A stretch of DNA of 64,000 bases from NCBI RefSeq assembly GCF_017086445.1, contig NZ_CP070968.1:2418001-2482000 (forward strand), read 5' to 3'. The translations under genes and the position numbers were made by a program. The notes beneath the pieces are model-generated. The model was not told the origin of the DNA. It worked only from the letters and a program-made list of their open reading frames with translations, and did not search any database. Origin of the DNA: Brevundimonas fontaquae (GTDB taxonomy: Bacteria; Pseudomonadota; Alphaproteobacteria; Caulobacterales; Caulobacteraceae). This document shows positions 51,845 to 63,661 of this stretch, in pieces (positions within the stretch are counted from its first letter, which is position 1; each line of letters opens with the position of its first letter).

Positions 51845-53215
51845 CTAGGCCGCCGCCGACTGCGCCACCCGCCCGGCCTTCAGCCGCTCCGCGACCAAGA
51901 AGGCCAGCTCCAGCGCCTGGTCGGCGTTCAGGCGCGGGTCGCAGTGGGTGTGATAGCGGTTGGACAAGTCATCCTCGGTGACCGCCTGAGCGCCGCCGAT
52001 GCACTCGGTGACGTTCTGGCCGGTCATTTCCAGGTGGACGCCGCCGGGGTGGACTCCTTCCGCCTCGGCCACGTCGATGAAGGTTCTCACCTCGCCCATA
52101 ATCCGGTCGAACGGCCGGGTCTTGTAGCCATTGCCGGCCTTCAACGTGTTGCCGTGCATCGGGTCGATGGACCAGATCACCTTGCGGCCCGAGGCTTTCA
52201 CTTCGCGCATCAGCTTGGGCAGGCGCTCGCCGACCTTATCGTGACCGAAGCGTCCAATCAGGGTCAGGCGTCCCGAGACATTGTCCGGATTCAGGGCGTC
52301 GATCAGCGGCAGCAGATCGTCGGCCGTCATGGTCGGTCCGCACTTCACGCCGATGGGATTCTTGATCCCCTTCATGAATTCGACGTGGGCGCCGTCCAGC
52401 TGACGCGTGCGCTCGCCGATCCACAGCATATGGGCCGAGGTGTCGAACCATTCGCCGGAACCGCCATCCAGACGCGTCAGGGCGCTTTCGACGTTGAGCA
52501 GCAGGGCCTCATGGCTGGTGAAGACCTCGACCCGGCTCAGATCCGGATGCGTTTCGGGCGTAACGCCGACCGCTTCCATGAACGCCAGGGCCTCGGTGAT
52601 CTTATCGGCCAGCTCACGGTACTGGGCGCCGGCGGCGTTGTCTCCGGCGAAGCCCAGGGTCCAGCGATGGATGTTGTACAGGTCGGCATAGCCGCCGCCC
52701 GCGAAGGCTCGCAGCAGATTCAGCGTCGAGGCCGACTGGTTGTAGGCGCGGATCAGACGCTGCGGATCGGGCGCGCGCTCTTCCGGCGTGAACCCCATGC
52801 CGTTGATGATGTCGCCGCGATAGCTGGGCAGTTCGACGCCGTCGATCTCTTCCAGCGGCGACGAGCGGGGCTTGGCGAACTGGCCCGCGATCCGCCCCAC
52901 CTTCACCACCGGCTTGCGTCCGGCGAAGGTCAGTACGACCGCCATCTGAAGGATCAGGCGGAAGGTGTCGCGGATATTGTCGGTCGAGAACTCCTTGAAG
53001 CTCTCAGCGCAGTCGCCGCCCTGCAGCAGGAAGGCATCGCCCCGCTCGACCTGCGCCAGCTTCGACGTCAGGCGCCGCGCTTCGCCGGCGAAGACCAGCG
53101 GCGGCAAGGCGCGCAACTCGTCTTCCACTCGCGCAAGGGCGGCGGGATCCGGATAGTCCGCCGGCATGTGCAGGGCGGTCTTGGTTCTCCAGCTTTCGGG
53201 TGTCCAGCGTGTCAT
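51845..53215 (-). CDS. aroG: 3-deoxy-7-phosphoheptulonate synthase, class II
   Basis: The first enzyme of the shikimate pathway, joining phosphoenolpyruvate and erythrose 4-phosphate. 456 residues, the size of class II (plant-like) DAHP synthases. Signature segments are [10 protein letters not shown] (metal-binding Cys), [50 protein letters not shown] and [17 protein letters not shown] (metal ligands His and Glu). It heads the minus-strand aromatic cluster with prephenate dehydratase and chorismate mutase, supplying chorismate upstream of them. The symbol follows common usage for this class; aroF is also used. Confidence 0.94.
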   Translation of the reverse strand: MTRWTPESWRTKTALHMPADYPDPAALARVEDELRALPPLVFAGEARRLTSKLAQVERGDAFLLQGGDCAESFKEFSTDNIRDTFRLILQMAVVLTFAGRKPVVKVGRIAGQFAKPRSSPLEEIDGVELPSYRGDIINGMGFTPEERAPDPQRLIRAYNQSASTLNLLRAFAGGGYADLYNIHRWTLGFAGDNAAGAQYRELADKITEALAFMEAVGVTPETHPDLSRVEVFTSHEALLLNVESALTRLDGGSGEWFDTSAHMLWIGERTRQLDGAHVEFMKGIKNPIGVKCGPTMTADDLLPLIDALNPDNVSGRLTLIGRFGHDKVGERLPKLMREVKASGRKVIWSIDPMHGNTLKAGNGYKTRPFDRIMGEVRTFIDVAEAEGVHPGGVHLEMTGQNVTECIGGAQAVTEDDLSNRYHTHCDPRLNADQALELAFLVAERLKAGRVAQSAAA

Positions 53216-53281
53216 CGAGCAAGAATAGGACTTCGCGCCTATTCAAACAACGAAAAGCCAGGAGGATTTTGCCGCGAAAGG

Positions 53282-53422
53282 TCAGTCTTCCGAAGAAGGC
53301 GACTTTTCCGCCGCAGCTTCAGCCTTGCGCTCAGCCTTCGCCGCCGCCTTCTCGGCCGCCTTCAGCGCTGCGGCGCGCTCGCGTTCCTGACGCTCAAAGC
53401 TGTAGTTGGGTTTGCGAGCCAT
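53282..53422 (-). CDS. Small Lys/Ala/Glu-rich protein (46 aa)
   Basis: An ATG at 53422 with GAGGA six bases upstream opens a 46-residue ORF. The start MARKPNYSFERQERERAA is followed by a continuous charged helix of Ala, Lys and Glu, ending KSPSSED. Small proteins with a (K/R)KPNY.FERQ start and an Ala/Lys tail are common in Alphaproteobacteria, so I consider this a real gene; function unknown. It lies in the 450-base gap between the DAHP synthase and fructokinase genes and is too short for most ORF screens. Confidence 0.65.
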   Translation of the reverse strand: MARKPNYSFERQERERAAALKAAEKAAAKAERKAEAAAEKSPSSED

Positions 53423-53515
53423 CGGCGTCCTCGTCTCTTATCGTGATCTTGCGGTGAAGGTGGCGATGCATTGGGCCGGACGCAATCGCCAAATCCCGCA
53501 CCACGCAAAAGCGGC

Positions 53516-53593
53516 TCACAGCAGTCTCTCCTTGCGCGTCAAAATCTTGGCGGCGGCGTCGAAGGCGATGAACAGGCGGGCTAGAAGGGTCAT
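53516..53593 (-). CDS. Possible 25-residue peptide
   Basis: ATG at 53593, stop at 53516. The product has an amphipathic hydrophobic core and basic end (TLLARLFIAFDAAAKILTRKERLL). No convincing ribosome-binding site is seen, and the length is near random expectation. It is listed because the amino-acid pattern looks like a small membrane-associated peptide and the 89-base spacing to the gene at 53282-53422 would allow co-transcription. Confidence 0.25.
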   Translation of the reverse strand: MTLLARLFIAFDAAAKILTRKERLL

Positions 53594-53665
53594 GGGGTCT
53601 GAACGCTTGGCCCTATTCGATGTTCAGTCCCGCGAACCTTCGTCGCACCCGAAAGGCAGGCGCCC

Positions 53666-54661
53666 ATGTCGACCCAACCCATCCTCCTCGGCGGTGTCGA
53701 AGCCGGCGGCACCAAGTTCATCTGCGGCGTCGCCAGCGCCGACGGCGTGATCATCGACCAGATCCGTATCCCGGCGACGTCGCCCGACGAGACGCTCGAT
53801 GCAGTCGCGGCCTTCTTTGTCGACGCTCAGTCGAGGCACGGCCGGCTCTCTGCGCTGGCGATCGTCAGTTTCGGCCCTCTGTCGTTGCAGCCCGACGCGC
53901 CGGATTTCGGCGCCATCACCAGCACGCCCAAGCCAGGATGGAGCGACGTCAACCTGTTGGCGCGTCTGCGTCGCCGCCTCGATGTTCCAATCACGCTGGA
54001 CACCGACGTGAACGGCGCGGCCGTCGGTGAACGCCTGTTCGGCAGCGGGCAAGGACTGGAGAGCTTCTGTTACGTCACGGTCGGCACGGGCGTGGGGGTT
54101 GGGGTGATGATCGACGGCGCGCCGCATGGCGGGGCGAACCACCCCGAAGCCGGTCATATCCGGCTGCCCCGCACCAAGGGCGACGAGACGTTCTCCGGCG
54201 TCTGCCCCTTCCATGGCGACTGCCTGGAAGGCTTGGCGAGCGGGCCGGCGCTGCAAACGCGCTGGGGCGCGGCAGCGGAGACTTTTTCTCACGATCATCC
54301 GGCCTGGCCGATGGCGGCGGAATATATCGCCGGCCTGTGCACCAACCTGACCTACACGCTGCGGCCGGAGCGAATCATCATCGGCGGCGGCGTGATGCAG
54401 CCGCACATGTACGATCTAGTCAGACAGGCGCTGGTGAGACAGCTTGGCGGCTATGACGCGAGCCTGCGGGATCTGGATATGAAGACCTACATCGCGGAGC
54501 CGACCGCGGGGGTGTCCGCCGGCCTTATCGGCGCATTGGCCCTCGCCTACCGTTACGTCACGGGCGAGTGGCCCAAGGACTGGGCGACGCAAGGCCAGGA
54601 TCAAATCGGATTGGAGATGGTGGACGCGACAGGGATTGAACCTGTGACCCCCTCGGTGTGA
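53666..54661 (+). CDS. Fructokinase, ROK family
   Basis: A 331-residue sugar kinase of the ROK family that phosphorylates fructose (or another hexose). The N-terminal phosphate-binding motif is GGVEAGGTKF; the catalytic Asp lies in DTDVNGAA, the ATP site in VGTGVGVG, and the zinc-binding HPEAGH...CPFHGDCLEGLASGPA region is that of bacterial fructokinases. AGGCAGG precedes the ATG. The last 14 or so codons, ending ATGIEPVTPSV, run antisense through the tRNA-Val gene, and the stop codon lies inside it. The functional protein probably ends around TGEWPKDW, with a tail dictated by tRNA sequence. Confidence 0.88.
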   Translation: MSTQPILLGGVEAGGTKFICGVASADGVIIDQIRIPATSPDETLDAVAAFFVDAQSRHGRLSALAIVSFGPLSLQPDAPDFGAITSTPKPGWSDVNLLARLRRRLDVPITLDTDVNGAAVGERLFGSGQGLESFCYVTVGTGVGVGVMIDGAPHGGANHPEAGHIRLPRTKGDETFSGVCPFHGDCLEGLASGPALQTRWGAAAETFSHDHPAWPMAAEYIAGLCTNLTYTLRPERIIIGGGVMQPHMYDLVRQALVRQLGGYDASLRDLDMKTYIAEPTAGVSAGLIGALALAYRYVTGEWPKDWATQGQDQIGLEMVDATGIEPVTPSV

Positions 54662-54692
54662 ACGAGGTGCTCTCCCGCTGAGCTACGCGTCC
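54618..54692 (-). tRNA. tRNA-Val (anticodon CAC)
   Basis: 75 bases with encoded CCA. The acceptor stem GGACGCG pairs with CGCGTCC; the D arm has GCTC/GAGC; the anticodon stem CCTCG/CGAGG encloses the loop TTCACAC, giving anticodon CAC (reads GUG, Val). The T arm ACAGG/CCTGT contains TTCAATC. All stems are fully paired by eye. The convergent fructokinase ORF overlaps its 3' half. Confidence 0.95.
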
Positions 54693-54748
54693 TTGCCTTG
54701 CGGAGGCGGCGACATAGCCCGGTCGCCGGCCCCGCGCAAGCGCCTGTT

Positions 54749-56038
54749 TCAGATTCCGGCGGCGCGAACGCCTTCGGGCGTATCGGCTTCCGGGTCGCCC
54801 GGCAGCCAGGCGACGTGACCGTTATAGATGTCCTGGTTGAGGATGCCCTCTTCCTTGGCGACCAGCACCGGCACCAGCATCTGGCCGGTCACATTGGTCG
54901 CGGTGCGCATCATGTCGATGATCCGGTCGATGGCGACGATATAGCCGATGCCTTCCAGCGGCAGGCCGGCGGTCGACAGGGTCAGGGTGAGCATGACGAT
55001 GCTGGTCCCGGGCACGCCGGCGGTCCCCAGCGACCCGAGCACCGCCGTCAGGCCGATCAGGACGTACTGAGTCAGCGTCAGATCGATCTTGAAATACTGG
55101 GCGATGAAGATCGAGGCGATGGCCGGATAGATAGCCCCGCACCCGTCCATCTTCACATTGGCCCCCAGGGGCACGGCGAAGGCGGCGTAGGCCTGGGGCA
55201 CGCCCAGCCGCTCCACCGTCTGGCGCAGGGTGATCGGCAACGTCCCGAGCGAGGACGAGGTCGCAAATGCGGTCTGCTGGGCCGCGAAGGCGCCGCGGAA
55301 GAAGCTGGTCACCTTCAGCCCATGCACCTTCAGCAGGCCCGAATAGACGATCAGGATGTGGAACAGGCAGGCGGCGTAGAGGGCCAGAATGAACTTCACC
55401 AGGGGCAGCAGCGCCTCCCAGCCGTAGCCGCCGACGACCGATCCGATCAGGCCGAAGACGCCGATGGGCGTCAACTGGATCACCCAGCGCGTGATGCGGA
55501 AGATGACGGCCGCGCCCTCATCCACCAGACGCCGAACGCCCTGCGCCCGGTCGCCCAGCGCCACCAGCGCCATCCCAACCAGGGCCGAGAAGAAGATGAT
55601 CTGCAGCACCTTGCCTTCGGCCAGCGCGGCGAACGGATTGGTCGGCACGACGCCGATCAAGACTTCCAGCGGGGTCGGGATCACTCGTTCCTTGACCTCG
55701 CCCAGCGGCAGGTTGGACAGGCCGACGCCCGGATTGATGATGTGACCGAAGGCGAAACCGACAAGCACCGCCAGCAGCGACGTGCCGGCGAACCAGAGGA
55801 TGGTCCGCACCCCGAGCCGCACGGCCCCCGCCCCTTCCCCCAGCTTGGCGATGGAGCTGGCGATGGTGAACAGGACCAGCGGCGCCACCACCATCCGGAT
55901 CAGGTTCAGATAGACGTCGCCGATCGGCTGAAGCCAGGTCTCGGCCCGCTCGCGCAGGATCAGCCCGGCGATGATGCCAAGGATGAAGCCGGCGGCGGTC
56001 CGCTGCCACAGCGGAATCTTGAAAAAGCGAGCGAGCAT
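54749..56038 (-). CDS. Dicarboxylate/amino acid:cation symporter (DAACS/SLC1 family)
   Basis: 429 residues, an inner-membrane secondary transporter that moves glutamate, aspartate or C4-dicarboxylates with H+ or Na+. About eight membrane helices and two re-entrant hairpins are expected. The serine-rich hairpin 1 motif (FATSSSLGTLP), the NVKMDG unwound-helix motif and the hairpin 2 motif GVPGTSIVML are diagnostic. It resembles GltP/DctA types; the substrate is not certain. It lies between the tRNA and gph with no obvious partner. Confidence 0.9.
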   Translation of the reverse strand: MLARFFKIPLWQRTAAGFILGIIAGLILRERAETWLQPIGDVYLNLIRMVVAPLVLFTIASSIAKLGEGAGAVRLGVRTILWFAGTSLLAVLVGFAFGHIINPGVGLSNLPLGEVKERVIPTPLEVLIGVVPTNPFAALAEGKVLQIIFFSALVGMALVALGDRAQGVRRLVDEGAAVIFRITRWVIQLTPIGVFGLIGSVVGGYGWEALLPLVKFILALYAACLFHILIVYSGLLKVHGLKVTSFFRGAFAAQQTAFATSSSLGTLPITLRQTVERLGVPQAYAAFAVPLGANVKMDGCGAIYPAIASIFIAQYFKIDLTLTQYVLIGLTAVLGSLGTAGVPGTSIVMLTLTLSTAGLPLEGIGYIVAIDRIIDMMRTATNVTGQMLVPVLVAKEEGILNQDIYNGHVAWLPGDPEADTPEGVRAAGI

Positions 56039-56138
56039 GACGGCACTTTCAACAGGGGTGCGCCAATCTGTCCATCGCCATGGCGATCCGCAACCGCAGC
56101 AGCGATCATTCAGGCGACAGATTTCCTGTCGGCTGGCT

Positions 56139-56852
56139 TCAGAATTTCAGCGCCCGCTTTACGTAGAAGTCGGAGAGGATGCCGTCGATCGCCTCTTCGA
56201 CGTCCTCGAAAGCGTCGATCAGCACGTCCCCGCCCAGGTCTTCGACGGGCGTCGGCGTAAAGCCGAAGGTCGTCAGAATGCAGGGCATGCCGGCGTCTTT
56301 GGCGGCATCCGCGTCCGGCGCGGCGTCTCCCACCATGATGGCCCGTTCGGGATCGCCGCCTGCGATGGCGACGGCCTCCTTCAGATGGGCGCCCGAGGGC
56401 TTGCGCGCGCTGACCCGATCCGGGCCGACAATGTCGGCGAAATGTCGTGTCAGGTCCAGCTTGCCCAACAACAGCTCCGACAGGTCCGAACGCTTGTTGG
56501 TGGCCACAACCAGGATTGCGCCCCGCGCGGTCAGACGCTCCAGCGTCTCGACCACACCCTCGAAGGGCTGCGAGCCGTCGGCGATATGGGCGGCGTAATC
56601 GACCAGGAACCGCTCGAACAGTTCGTCCGACTTGGCCCGCTCGACCGGCGCGCCGGCGGCTTCGAAGCCGTGCACCAGCAGCGCCCGCGCGCCTGATCCG
56701 ATCAGGGTCGAGGCGGACTCCATCGGCACGGGCGGCAGCCCCTCCTCGACCAGCATCCGGTTCAGCGTGCCGATCAGGTCCGGGGCGGAATCGACCAGCG
56801 TGCCATCCAGGTCGAAGGCGATGGTCCAGCCTTCCAGGTCGCGATCGCTCAT
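56139..56852 (-). CDS. gph: Phosphoglycolate phosphatase (HAD hydrolase)
   Basis: A 237-residue HAD-superfamily phosphatase. Motif I is FDLDGTLVDSAPD (nucleophile Asp), motif II VVATNKRSDL, motif III Lys in ARKPSGAHL, and motif IV VGDAAPDADAAKDAG. The sequence type and length agree with Gph, which clears 2-phosphoglycolate formed by DNA repair. Start at 56852 (MSDRDLEG) because GGGAG is six bases upstream; an ATG two codons earlier touches the ribosome-binding site. It is divergent from glmU. Confidence 0.88.
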   Translation of the reverse strand: MSDRDLEGWTIAFDLDGTLVDSAPDLIGTLNRMLVEEGLPPVPMESASTLIGSGARALLVHGFEAAGAPVERAKSDELFERFLVDYAAHIADGSQPFEGVVETLERLTARGAILVVATNKRSDLSELLLGKLDLTRHFADIVGPDRVSARKPSGAHLKEAVAIAGGDPERAIMVGDAAPDADAAKDAGMPCILTTFGFTPTPVEDLGGDVLIDAFEDVEEAIDGILSDFYVKRALKF

Positions 56853-56916
56853 CCACATCTCCCGCTGGCCCGCATGATGGGCTAGATCGCAGGACGACTA
56901 GACTGCGAGACGATTC

Positions 56917-58269
56917 ATGACCAGCCAGACGCGCGCCCGCGCCGCCATCATTCTCGCCGCCGGCCAGGGCACGCGGATGAAGTCGCCGCTGCCCAAGGTG
57001 CTGCACCCCGTCGCCCACCGCGCCATGCTCGACCACGCCATCGATGCGGCGGAAGGCCTGGGGTGCGAACGCATCGTCGTCGTGGTCGGCAATCACTCGC
57101 CCGAGGTCCGGGCCCATGTCGTCAAACGGCTGGGCGAGGCCGCCATTGCGGTCCAGGACCCGCCGCTCGGCACCGGCCACGCCGTGCGTGCCGCCGAACA
57201 GGCCATGGCCGGCTTCGACGGCGAGGTGGTCATCACCTATGGCGACGTGCCTTTGCTAAAGGCCGCCGACATCGAGCCCGTTTTCAATGCCGACGGCGTC
57301 ACCGTCATCGGGTTCGAGGCTGGCGATCCCGGCGCCTATGGCCGTCTGATCGTCGACGGCGACACCCTGACCGCCATCACCGAGGCCAAAGAGGCGTCGC
57401 CAGACGTTCTCGCCATCACCGCCTGCAACTCCGGCGTCATGGCCGCGCCGGCGGCCTTGCTCTTCTCGCTGCTGGCCGAGGTGAAGAACGAAAACGCCCA
57501 GGGCGAATACTATCTGACGGATGTCGTCGCTCTGGCGCGCCAGGGCGGCCACCCGACCCGCGCCGTCTTCGCCGCAGAGGACGCCGTGATGGGCGTCAAC
57601 TCCCAGGCCGAGCTGGCTCAGGCCGAAGCCTTGTTCCAGAGCGTGCAGCGCGACACCTTCCTGGCGGCCGGCGTGACAATGGCGGCGCCCGACACCGTCC
57701 ATTTCGCCTGGGACACTCAGCTCGGCGGCGGAACCGTGATCGAGCCGTTCGTGGTTTTCGGCCCCGGCGCGGTCATAGAGGGCGGCGCGCGCATTCGCAG
57801 CTTCAGCCATATCGAGGGCGCGCGTGTCGCGGCCGGCGCCGAAGTCGGTCCCTATGCGCGCTTGCGTCCCGGTGCGGACCTGGCGACGGGGGTCAAGGTC
57901 GGCAACTTCGTCGAGGTCAAGAACGTCAGGATGGCGGAAGGCGCCAAGGCCAATCATCTGGCCTATCTTGGCGACGGGTCGGTCGGTGCGGGCGCCAACG
58001 TCGGCGCAGGGACGATCTTCTGCAACTACGACGGCTTCAACAAAGCCCAGACCCAAGTCGGCGCTGGCGCCTTCATCGGATCGAACTCCAGCTTGGTGGC
58101 CCCGGTGGTCATTGGCGACGGCGCCCTGATCGCCTCCGGCTCTGTCATTACCGAGGACGTGCCCGCCGACGCCATGGCCTTCGGCCGCGCCCGCCAGACC
58201 GTCAAACCCGAAGCGGCCGCGGCCTTCCGTGTCGAAGCCGAGGCGAAAAAGGCTGCGAAATCCAAATGA
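56917..58269 (+). CDS. glmU: Bifunctional UDP-GlcNAc pyrophosphorylase / glucosamine-1-P acetyltransferase
   Basis: GlmU acetylates glucosamine-1-phosphate and converts it to UDP-GlcNAc, the precursor of peptidoglycan and LPS. 450 residues. The N-terminal uridyltransferase has [19 protein letters not shown] (about 13-31) and GDVPLL; the C-terminal left-handed beta-helix has repeated hexapeptides, NFVEVKN, the HLAYLGD catalytic His and [13 protein letters not shown]. rpiA starts within its stop codon (ATGA), so the pair is translationally coupled. Confidence 0.96.
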   Translation: MTSQTRARAAIILAAGQGTRMKSPLPKVLHPVAHRAMLDHAIDAAEGLGCERIVVVVGNHSPEVRAHVVKRLGEAAIAVQDPPLGTGHAVRAAEQAMAGFDGEVVITYGDVPLLKAADIEPVFNADGVTVIGFEAGDPGAYGRLIVDGDTLTAITEAKEASPDVLAITACNSGVMAAPAALLFSLLAEVKNENAQGEYYLTDVVALARQGGHPTRAVFAAEDAVMGVNSQAELAQAEALFQSVQRDTFLAAGVTMAAPDTVHFAWDTQLGGGTVIEPFVVFGPGAVIEGGARIRSFSHIEGARVAAGAEVGPYARLRPGADLATGVKVGNFVEVKNVRMAEGAKANHLAYLGDGSVGAGANVGAGTIFCNYDGFNKAQTQVGAGAFIGSNSSLVAPVVIGDGALIASGSVITEDVPADAMAFGRARQTVKPEAAAAFRVEAEAKKAAKSK

Positions 58270-58949
58270 GCGACCTCCAGAAGAAGAACGCCGGCGAGGC
58301 CGCCGCCGCCCACGTCGAGGCGGGCATGACCGTCGGCCTGGGCACTGGCTCGACGGCCGCCTGGTTCGTCAAGGCGTTGGCGGCGCGCAACCTTCCCGGC
58401 CTGCGTTGCGTCCCGACATCCGAAAAGACCGCAGACCTGGCGCGCGAACTTGGGCTGACGTTGTCGACGCTGGAGGACACGCCGCGCATCGACCTGACCG
58501 TGGACGGCGCCGACGAGATCGGGCCGGGCCTGGCGCTGATCAAGGGCGGCGGCGCGGCCCTGCTACGCGAGAAGCTGGTGTGGGAGGCCTCGGCCCGCTG
58601 CATCGTCATCGCCGACGCGGCCAAGGTCGTGCCTGTGCTGGGGACCTTCCCGCTGCCGATCGAGGTCGTCGCCTTCGGTCACAAGACGACAGCCAACCGC
58701 ATCGCCGATGTGCTGATCGACCACGACATCAACCAGCCGGCGCGGGTGCGGCAGGCCGATCGCGGCCTGGTCCGCACAGACGGCGGCAATCTGATCTATG
58801 ATGCGGGCTGCAAGGCGATCCACGATCCGGTCCGTCTGGCCGACGATCTGAAATTGATCACCGGCGTGGTTGAGCACGGGCTGTTCCTGGACCTCGCGGA
58901 CCTCGCTATCATCGGCACGGACGACGGCGTTGAGCAGCGTCTTCCCTAG
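58266..58949 (+). CDS. rpiA: Ribose-5-phosphate isomerase A
   Basis: RpiA interconverts ribose 5-phosphate and ribulose 5-phosphate in the pentose phosphate pathway. 227 residues from the ATG overlapping the glmU stop; the longer frame is the glmU shadow. The motifs [12 protein letters not shown] (about 24-35), [23 protein letters not shown] and TDGGNLIYD are conserved. It ends in a four-base overlap with the convergent sugar transferase gene. Confidence 0.95.
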   Translation: MSDLQKKNAGEAAAAHVEAGMTVGLGTGSTAAWFVKALAARNLPGLRCVPTSEKTADLARELGLTLSTLEDTPRIDLTVDGADEIGPGLALIKGGGAALLREKLVWEASARCIVIADAAKVVPVLGTFPLPIEVVAFGHKTTANRIADVLIDHDINQPARVRQADRGLVRTDGGNLIYDAGCKAIHDPVRLADDLKLITGVVEHGLFLDLADLAIIGTDDGVEQRLP

Positions 58950-59608
58950 GACACGCCCCGGCGGCTCAGCACCGCCGGAACCGTGCGCGCCAGTATCGCC
59001 AGATAGATGCCGACGGTGCGGTTTCTGACGAACCAGACGTCCATCGCCACACGGCGCGGATAGGGCACGGCGTTGCGCCCGGAGACCTGCCACAAGCCCG
59101 TCAGGCCCGGGGGCACCGCGCAATAGTCGGCCAGTCGTCGGCCATATCGCGCAGCCTCGTCGATCACGATCGGTCGGGGGCCGACCAGCGCCATCTCGCC
59201 CCTCAACACATTGATCAGCTGCGGCAGTTCATCCAGGCTGGACCGTCGCAACAGCCGGCCCAGCGGCGTCACGCGCGGGTCGCGTGTCAGCTTTCGCATC
59301 GCCTGCCATTCCGGATCAGAGGCTGACGGCAAGGCTTGCTCCGCGCCCATCCTCATCGAGCGAAACTTGAGGCAGTCGAATAGTCGGCCGTCGCGCCCGA
59401 TCCGTTGCTGGCGAAAGATCGCGGCCCCTCCGTCCTGCGCCGTGACGCAGAGGGCGATCAAAACGAAGAGCGGCCAGGTCAGAAGCAGCCCTGTCAGCGC
59501 GAATGCGATATCCATGGCGCGGGTCGGGTCGAGACGAACACGGCGTCGATGCGCACCGACACCGCATGTCGACGTTACATCGCACCCGGCCAATTCCGAT
59601 ATCGACAT
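58946..59608 (-). CDS. Short sugar transferase (monotopic phosphoglycosyl transferase type)
   Basis: 220 residues. One membrane segment (about 32-55, ALTGLLLTWPLFVLIALCV) is followed by the bacterial sugar transferase domain: FRQQRIGRDGRLFDCLKFRSM, SLDELPQLINVLRGEMALVGPRP, and VPPGLTGLWQVSGRN. These enzymes move a sugar-1-phosphate to undecaprenyl phosphate to start polysaccharide or glycan synthesis. The multi-helix N-terminal region of WcaJ-like members is missing, as in PglC-type short enzymes. No glycosyltransferase cluster surrounds it. The ATG choice is tentative; a start nearer the membrane segment (ATG at about residue 32) is possible. Confidence 0.85.
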   Translation of the reverse strand: MSISELAGCDVTSTCGVGAHRRRVRLDPTRAMDIAFALTGLLLTWPLFVLIALCVTAQDGGAAIFRQQRIGRDGRLFDCLKFRSMRMGAEQALPSASDPEWQAMRKLTRDPRVTPLGRLLRRSSLDELPQLINVLRGEMALVGPRPIVIDEAARYGRRLADYCAVPPGLTGLWQVSGRNAVPYPRRVAMDVWFVRNRTVGIYLAILARTVPAVLSRRGVS

Positions 59609-59687
59609 CCAGCGCCCCCAAGCGTCACCATGACCTGAGATTGCGCCATTGGCAATCTTGACGCGCCGTCAACGCAGCTTGTTTAGA

Positions 59688-60185
59688 TCAGTCGCCGCCC
59701 CACCAACTGAGCGTGAACGACGTGCGACGGCCGTTCACCGAAACCGTCCCGGTGACAACAGGCGTCCGATCTCCGAGATTGCGCCGCGCCGTCGCCAAAG
59801 CGCCCTGATCAATCCGAGCCGACAACTCCACCGGGCCCATGCCGGGCGCGGAGCCGCGCATTTGAATCCGATCATTGGTGACGACATAGGCGTCCGGCAA
59901 GACCGTGGCCTCGCCTTGCTGGCCGGTCAGCGACAGGATCAGCGGCGGCGAAGCGCGGGCCCCACCTTCCCAGGCGGCGAAGGCCTCATCCTGTCCGATG
60001 AACAGCGATGCCACGGGCTGCATCTCCCATTCACCTGTCGGGCGATAGTCGCCCGAAATATCACCGCTCAGACGATGCCGGAACGCCGCGTCCTGCGTCG
60101 ACGTCGGTGTCGCGGCGTCGCGCCGCTCGCATGCCGCCAGGCTCAGCAAGCCCGCGACCGCGACGACCACCCATGAGGACTTCAT
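59688..60185 (-). CDS. Lipoprotein of unknown function
   Basis: 165 residues with a signal peptide and lipobox LAAC (Cys about 19). The mature part has no recognised domain; it contains strands such as PPLILSLTGQQGEATVLPDAYVV (cited by its ends) and VTGTVSVNGRRTSFTLSWW that suggest a beta-rich fold. Its ATG overlaps the stop of the M28 peptidase gene by four bases, so the two lipoproteins are translated together and may act together in the envelope. Confidence 0.75.
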   Translation of the reverse strand: MKSSWVVVAVAGLLSLAACERRDAATPTSTQDAAFRHRLSGDISGDYRPTGEWEMQPVASLFIGQDEAFAAWEGGARASPPLILSLTGQQGEATVLPDAYVVTNDRIQMRGSAPGMGPVELSARIDQGALATARRNLGDRTPVVTGTVSVNGRRTSFTLSWWGGD

Positions 60186-61138
60186 CGATCAAGCGCCTGA
60201 TCCAAGGCGCGGAACCCGGCGATAGCGATCTCGGTCGCACTGGTGAAGAACGAAGGAGTGATCCGGTCGAAGGTGTCGCTCGGTCGATGATAATCGGGAT
60301 GATAATCGACGCCCATGTACAGGAAGGTTACGCCGGCCTCATGGAAGGCGCCATGATCGGAGGCGTCGACCCAATTGTTCTCGCCCGTATCCTGCGGGGT
60401 GTCCTTGCCGAAGGCGAAGGACACGGCGCCGTTCGGCGCCACGGCCTCCAGCACGGGGCGCAGATTCGGATTCTGATAGGTCCCGGTGACCCACAGATGG
60501 CCGTCGGTCTCCGCCCGCGCCGTCATGTCGAAGTTCAGGTTCAGGCTCAGTGACGACAGCGGCACCGGCGGCGCCTTGACGAACTCTCGGGCGCCCAACA
60601 GCCCCCGCTCCTCGCCGTCCAGCGCGACGATCAGCACGCTGTGCTCCGGCGGTTGGGCCTTCAGTCGCGCCGCCAGCTCCAGCATCGTCGCCACGCCCGA
60701 GGCATTGTCGTCGGCCCCGTGGAAGATCTGGCCGTCATTGACGCCGACATGGTCATAATGGGCCGTCACGACGATATAGCGGTCGGCGACGCGGGTACCG
60801 GGGATCAGGCCGACGATGTTGACGCCGCTGAAGGTCTTCACGCCCTCGCGCGTGCGGCCCGGTGTCTCGAACCGCTGCAAACGCCCGAACGGCGGCGGCT
60901 GAACACCCATGGCCTCCAGCCGCGAAACGATGTAGGCGCGTGCGCGCTCGCCGCCTTCCGAGCCTGTATCGCGACCTTGCATATCGTCGGCCGACAGGAT
61001 GCGAACATCGTCCAGCAGTTGGCTGGAAACCGGCGCGACGGCGCTCGGCGCACTCGGAGCTGTCGTGGGAACGGCGGCGCAACCGCTGACGATCAGTGCG
61101 GCGCCAGCGACGAAAAGGCAGAGGGTCGAACGAGTCAT
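60182..61138 (-). CDS. M28-family metallopeptidase lipoprotein
   Basis: 318 residues. Lipobox VSGC (Cys about 20). The catalytic domain carries the two-zinc ligand set of M28 aminopeptidases: His in TAHYDHVG, bridging Asp in GADDNASGVA, catalytic Glu-Glu in DGEERGLLGA, Asp in NFDMTAR and a final His in YHPDYHRPSDT. It probably removes N-terminal residues from peptides in the periplasm or at the outer membrane. No PA domain is inserted. It is in a two-gene operon with the following lipoprotein and divergent from ligA. Confidence 0.9.
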   Translation of the reverse strand: MTRSTLCLFVAGAALIVSGCAAVPTTAPSAPSAVAPVSSQLLDDVRILSADDMQGRDTGSEGGERARAYIVSRLEAMGVQPPPFGRLQRFETPGRTREGVKTFSGVNIVGLIPGTRVADRYIVVTAHYDHVGVNDGQIFHGADDNASGVATMLELAARLKAQPPEHSVLIVALDGEERGLLGAREFVKAPPVPLSSLSLNLNFDMTARAETDGHLWVTGTYQNPNLRPVLEAVAPNGAVSFAFGKDTPQDTGENNWVDASDHGAFHEAGVTFLYMGVDYHPDYHRPSDTFDRITPSFFTSATEIAIAGFRALDQALDR

Positions 61139-61167
61139 ACAGGCTCCGAAGGGACGCGCGAACCTAG

Positions 61168-63591
<2,424 letters not shown>

Positions 63592-63661
63592 GCGCGCCGG
63601 CGAGGCCCAGCGCGCCCAGGCTGCCCGCACACACGGGTGGCAGCTAAGCCGTCGCCGCGCT

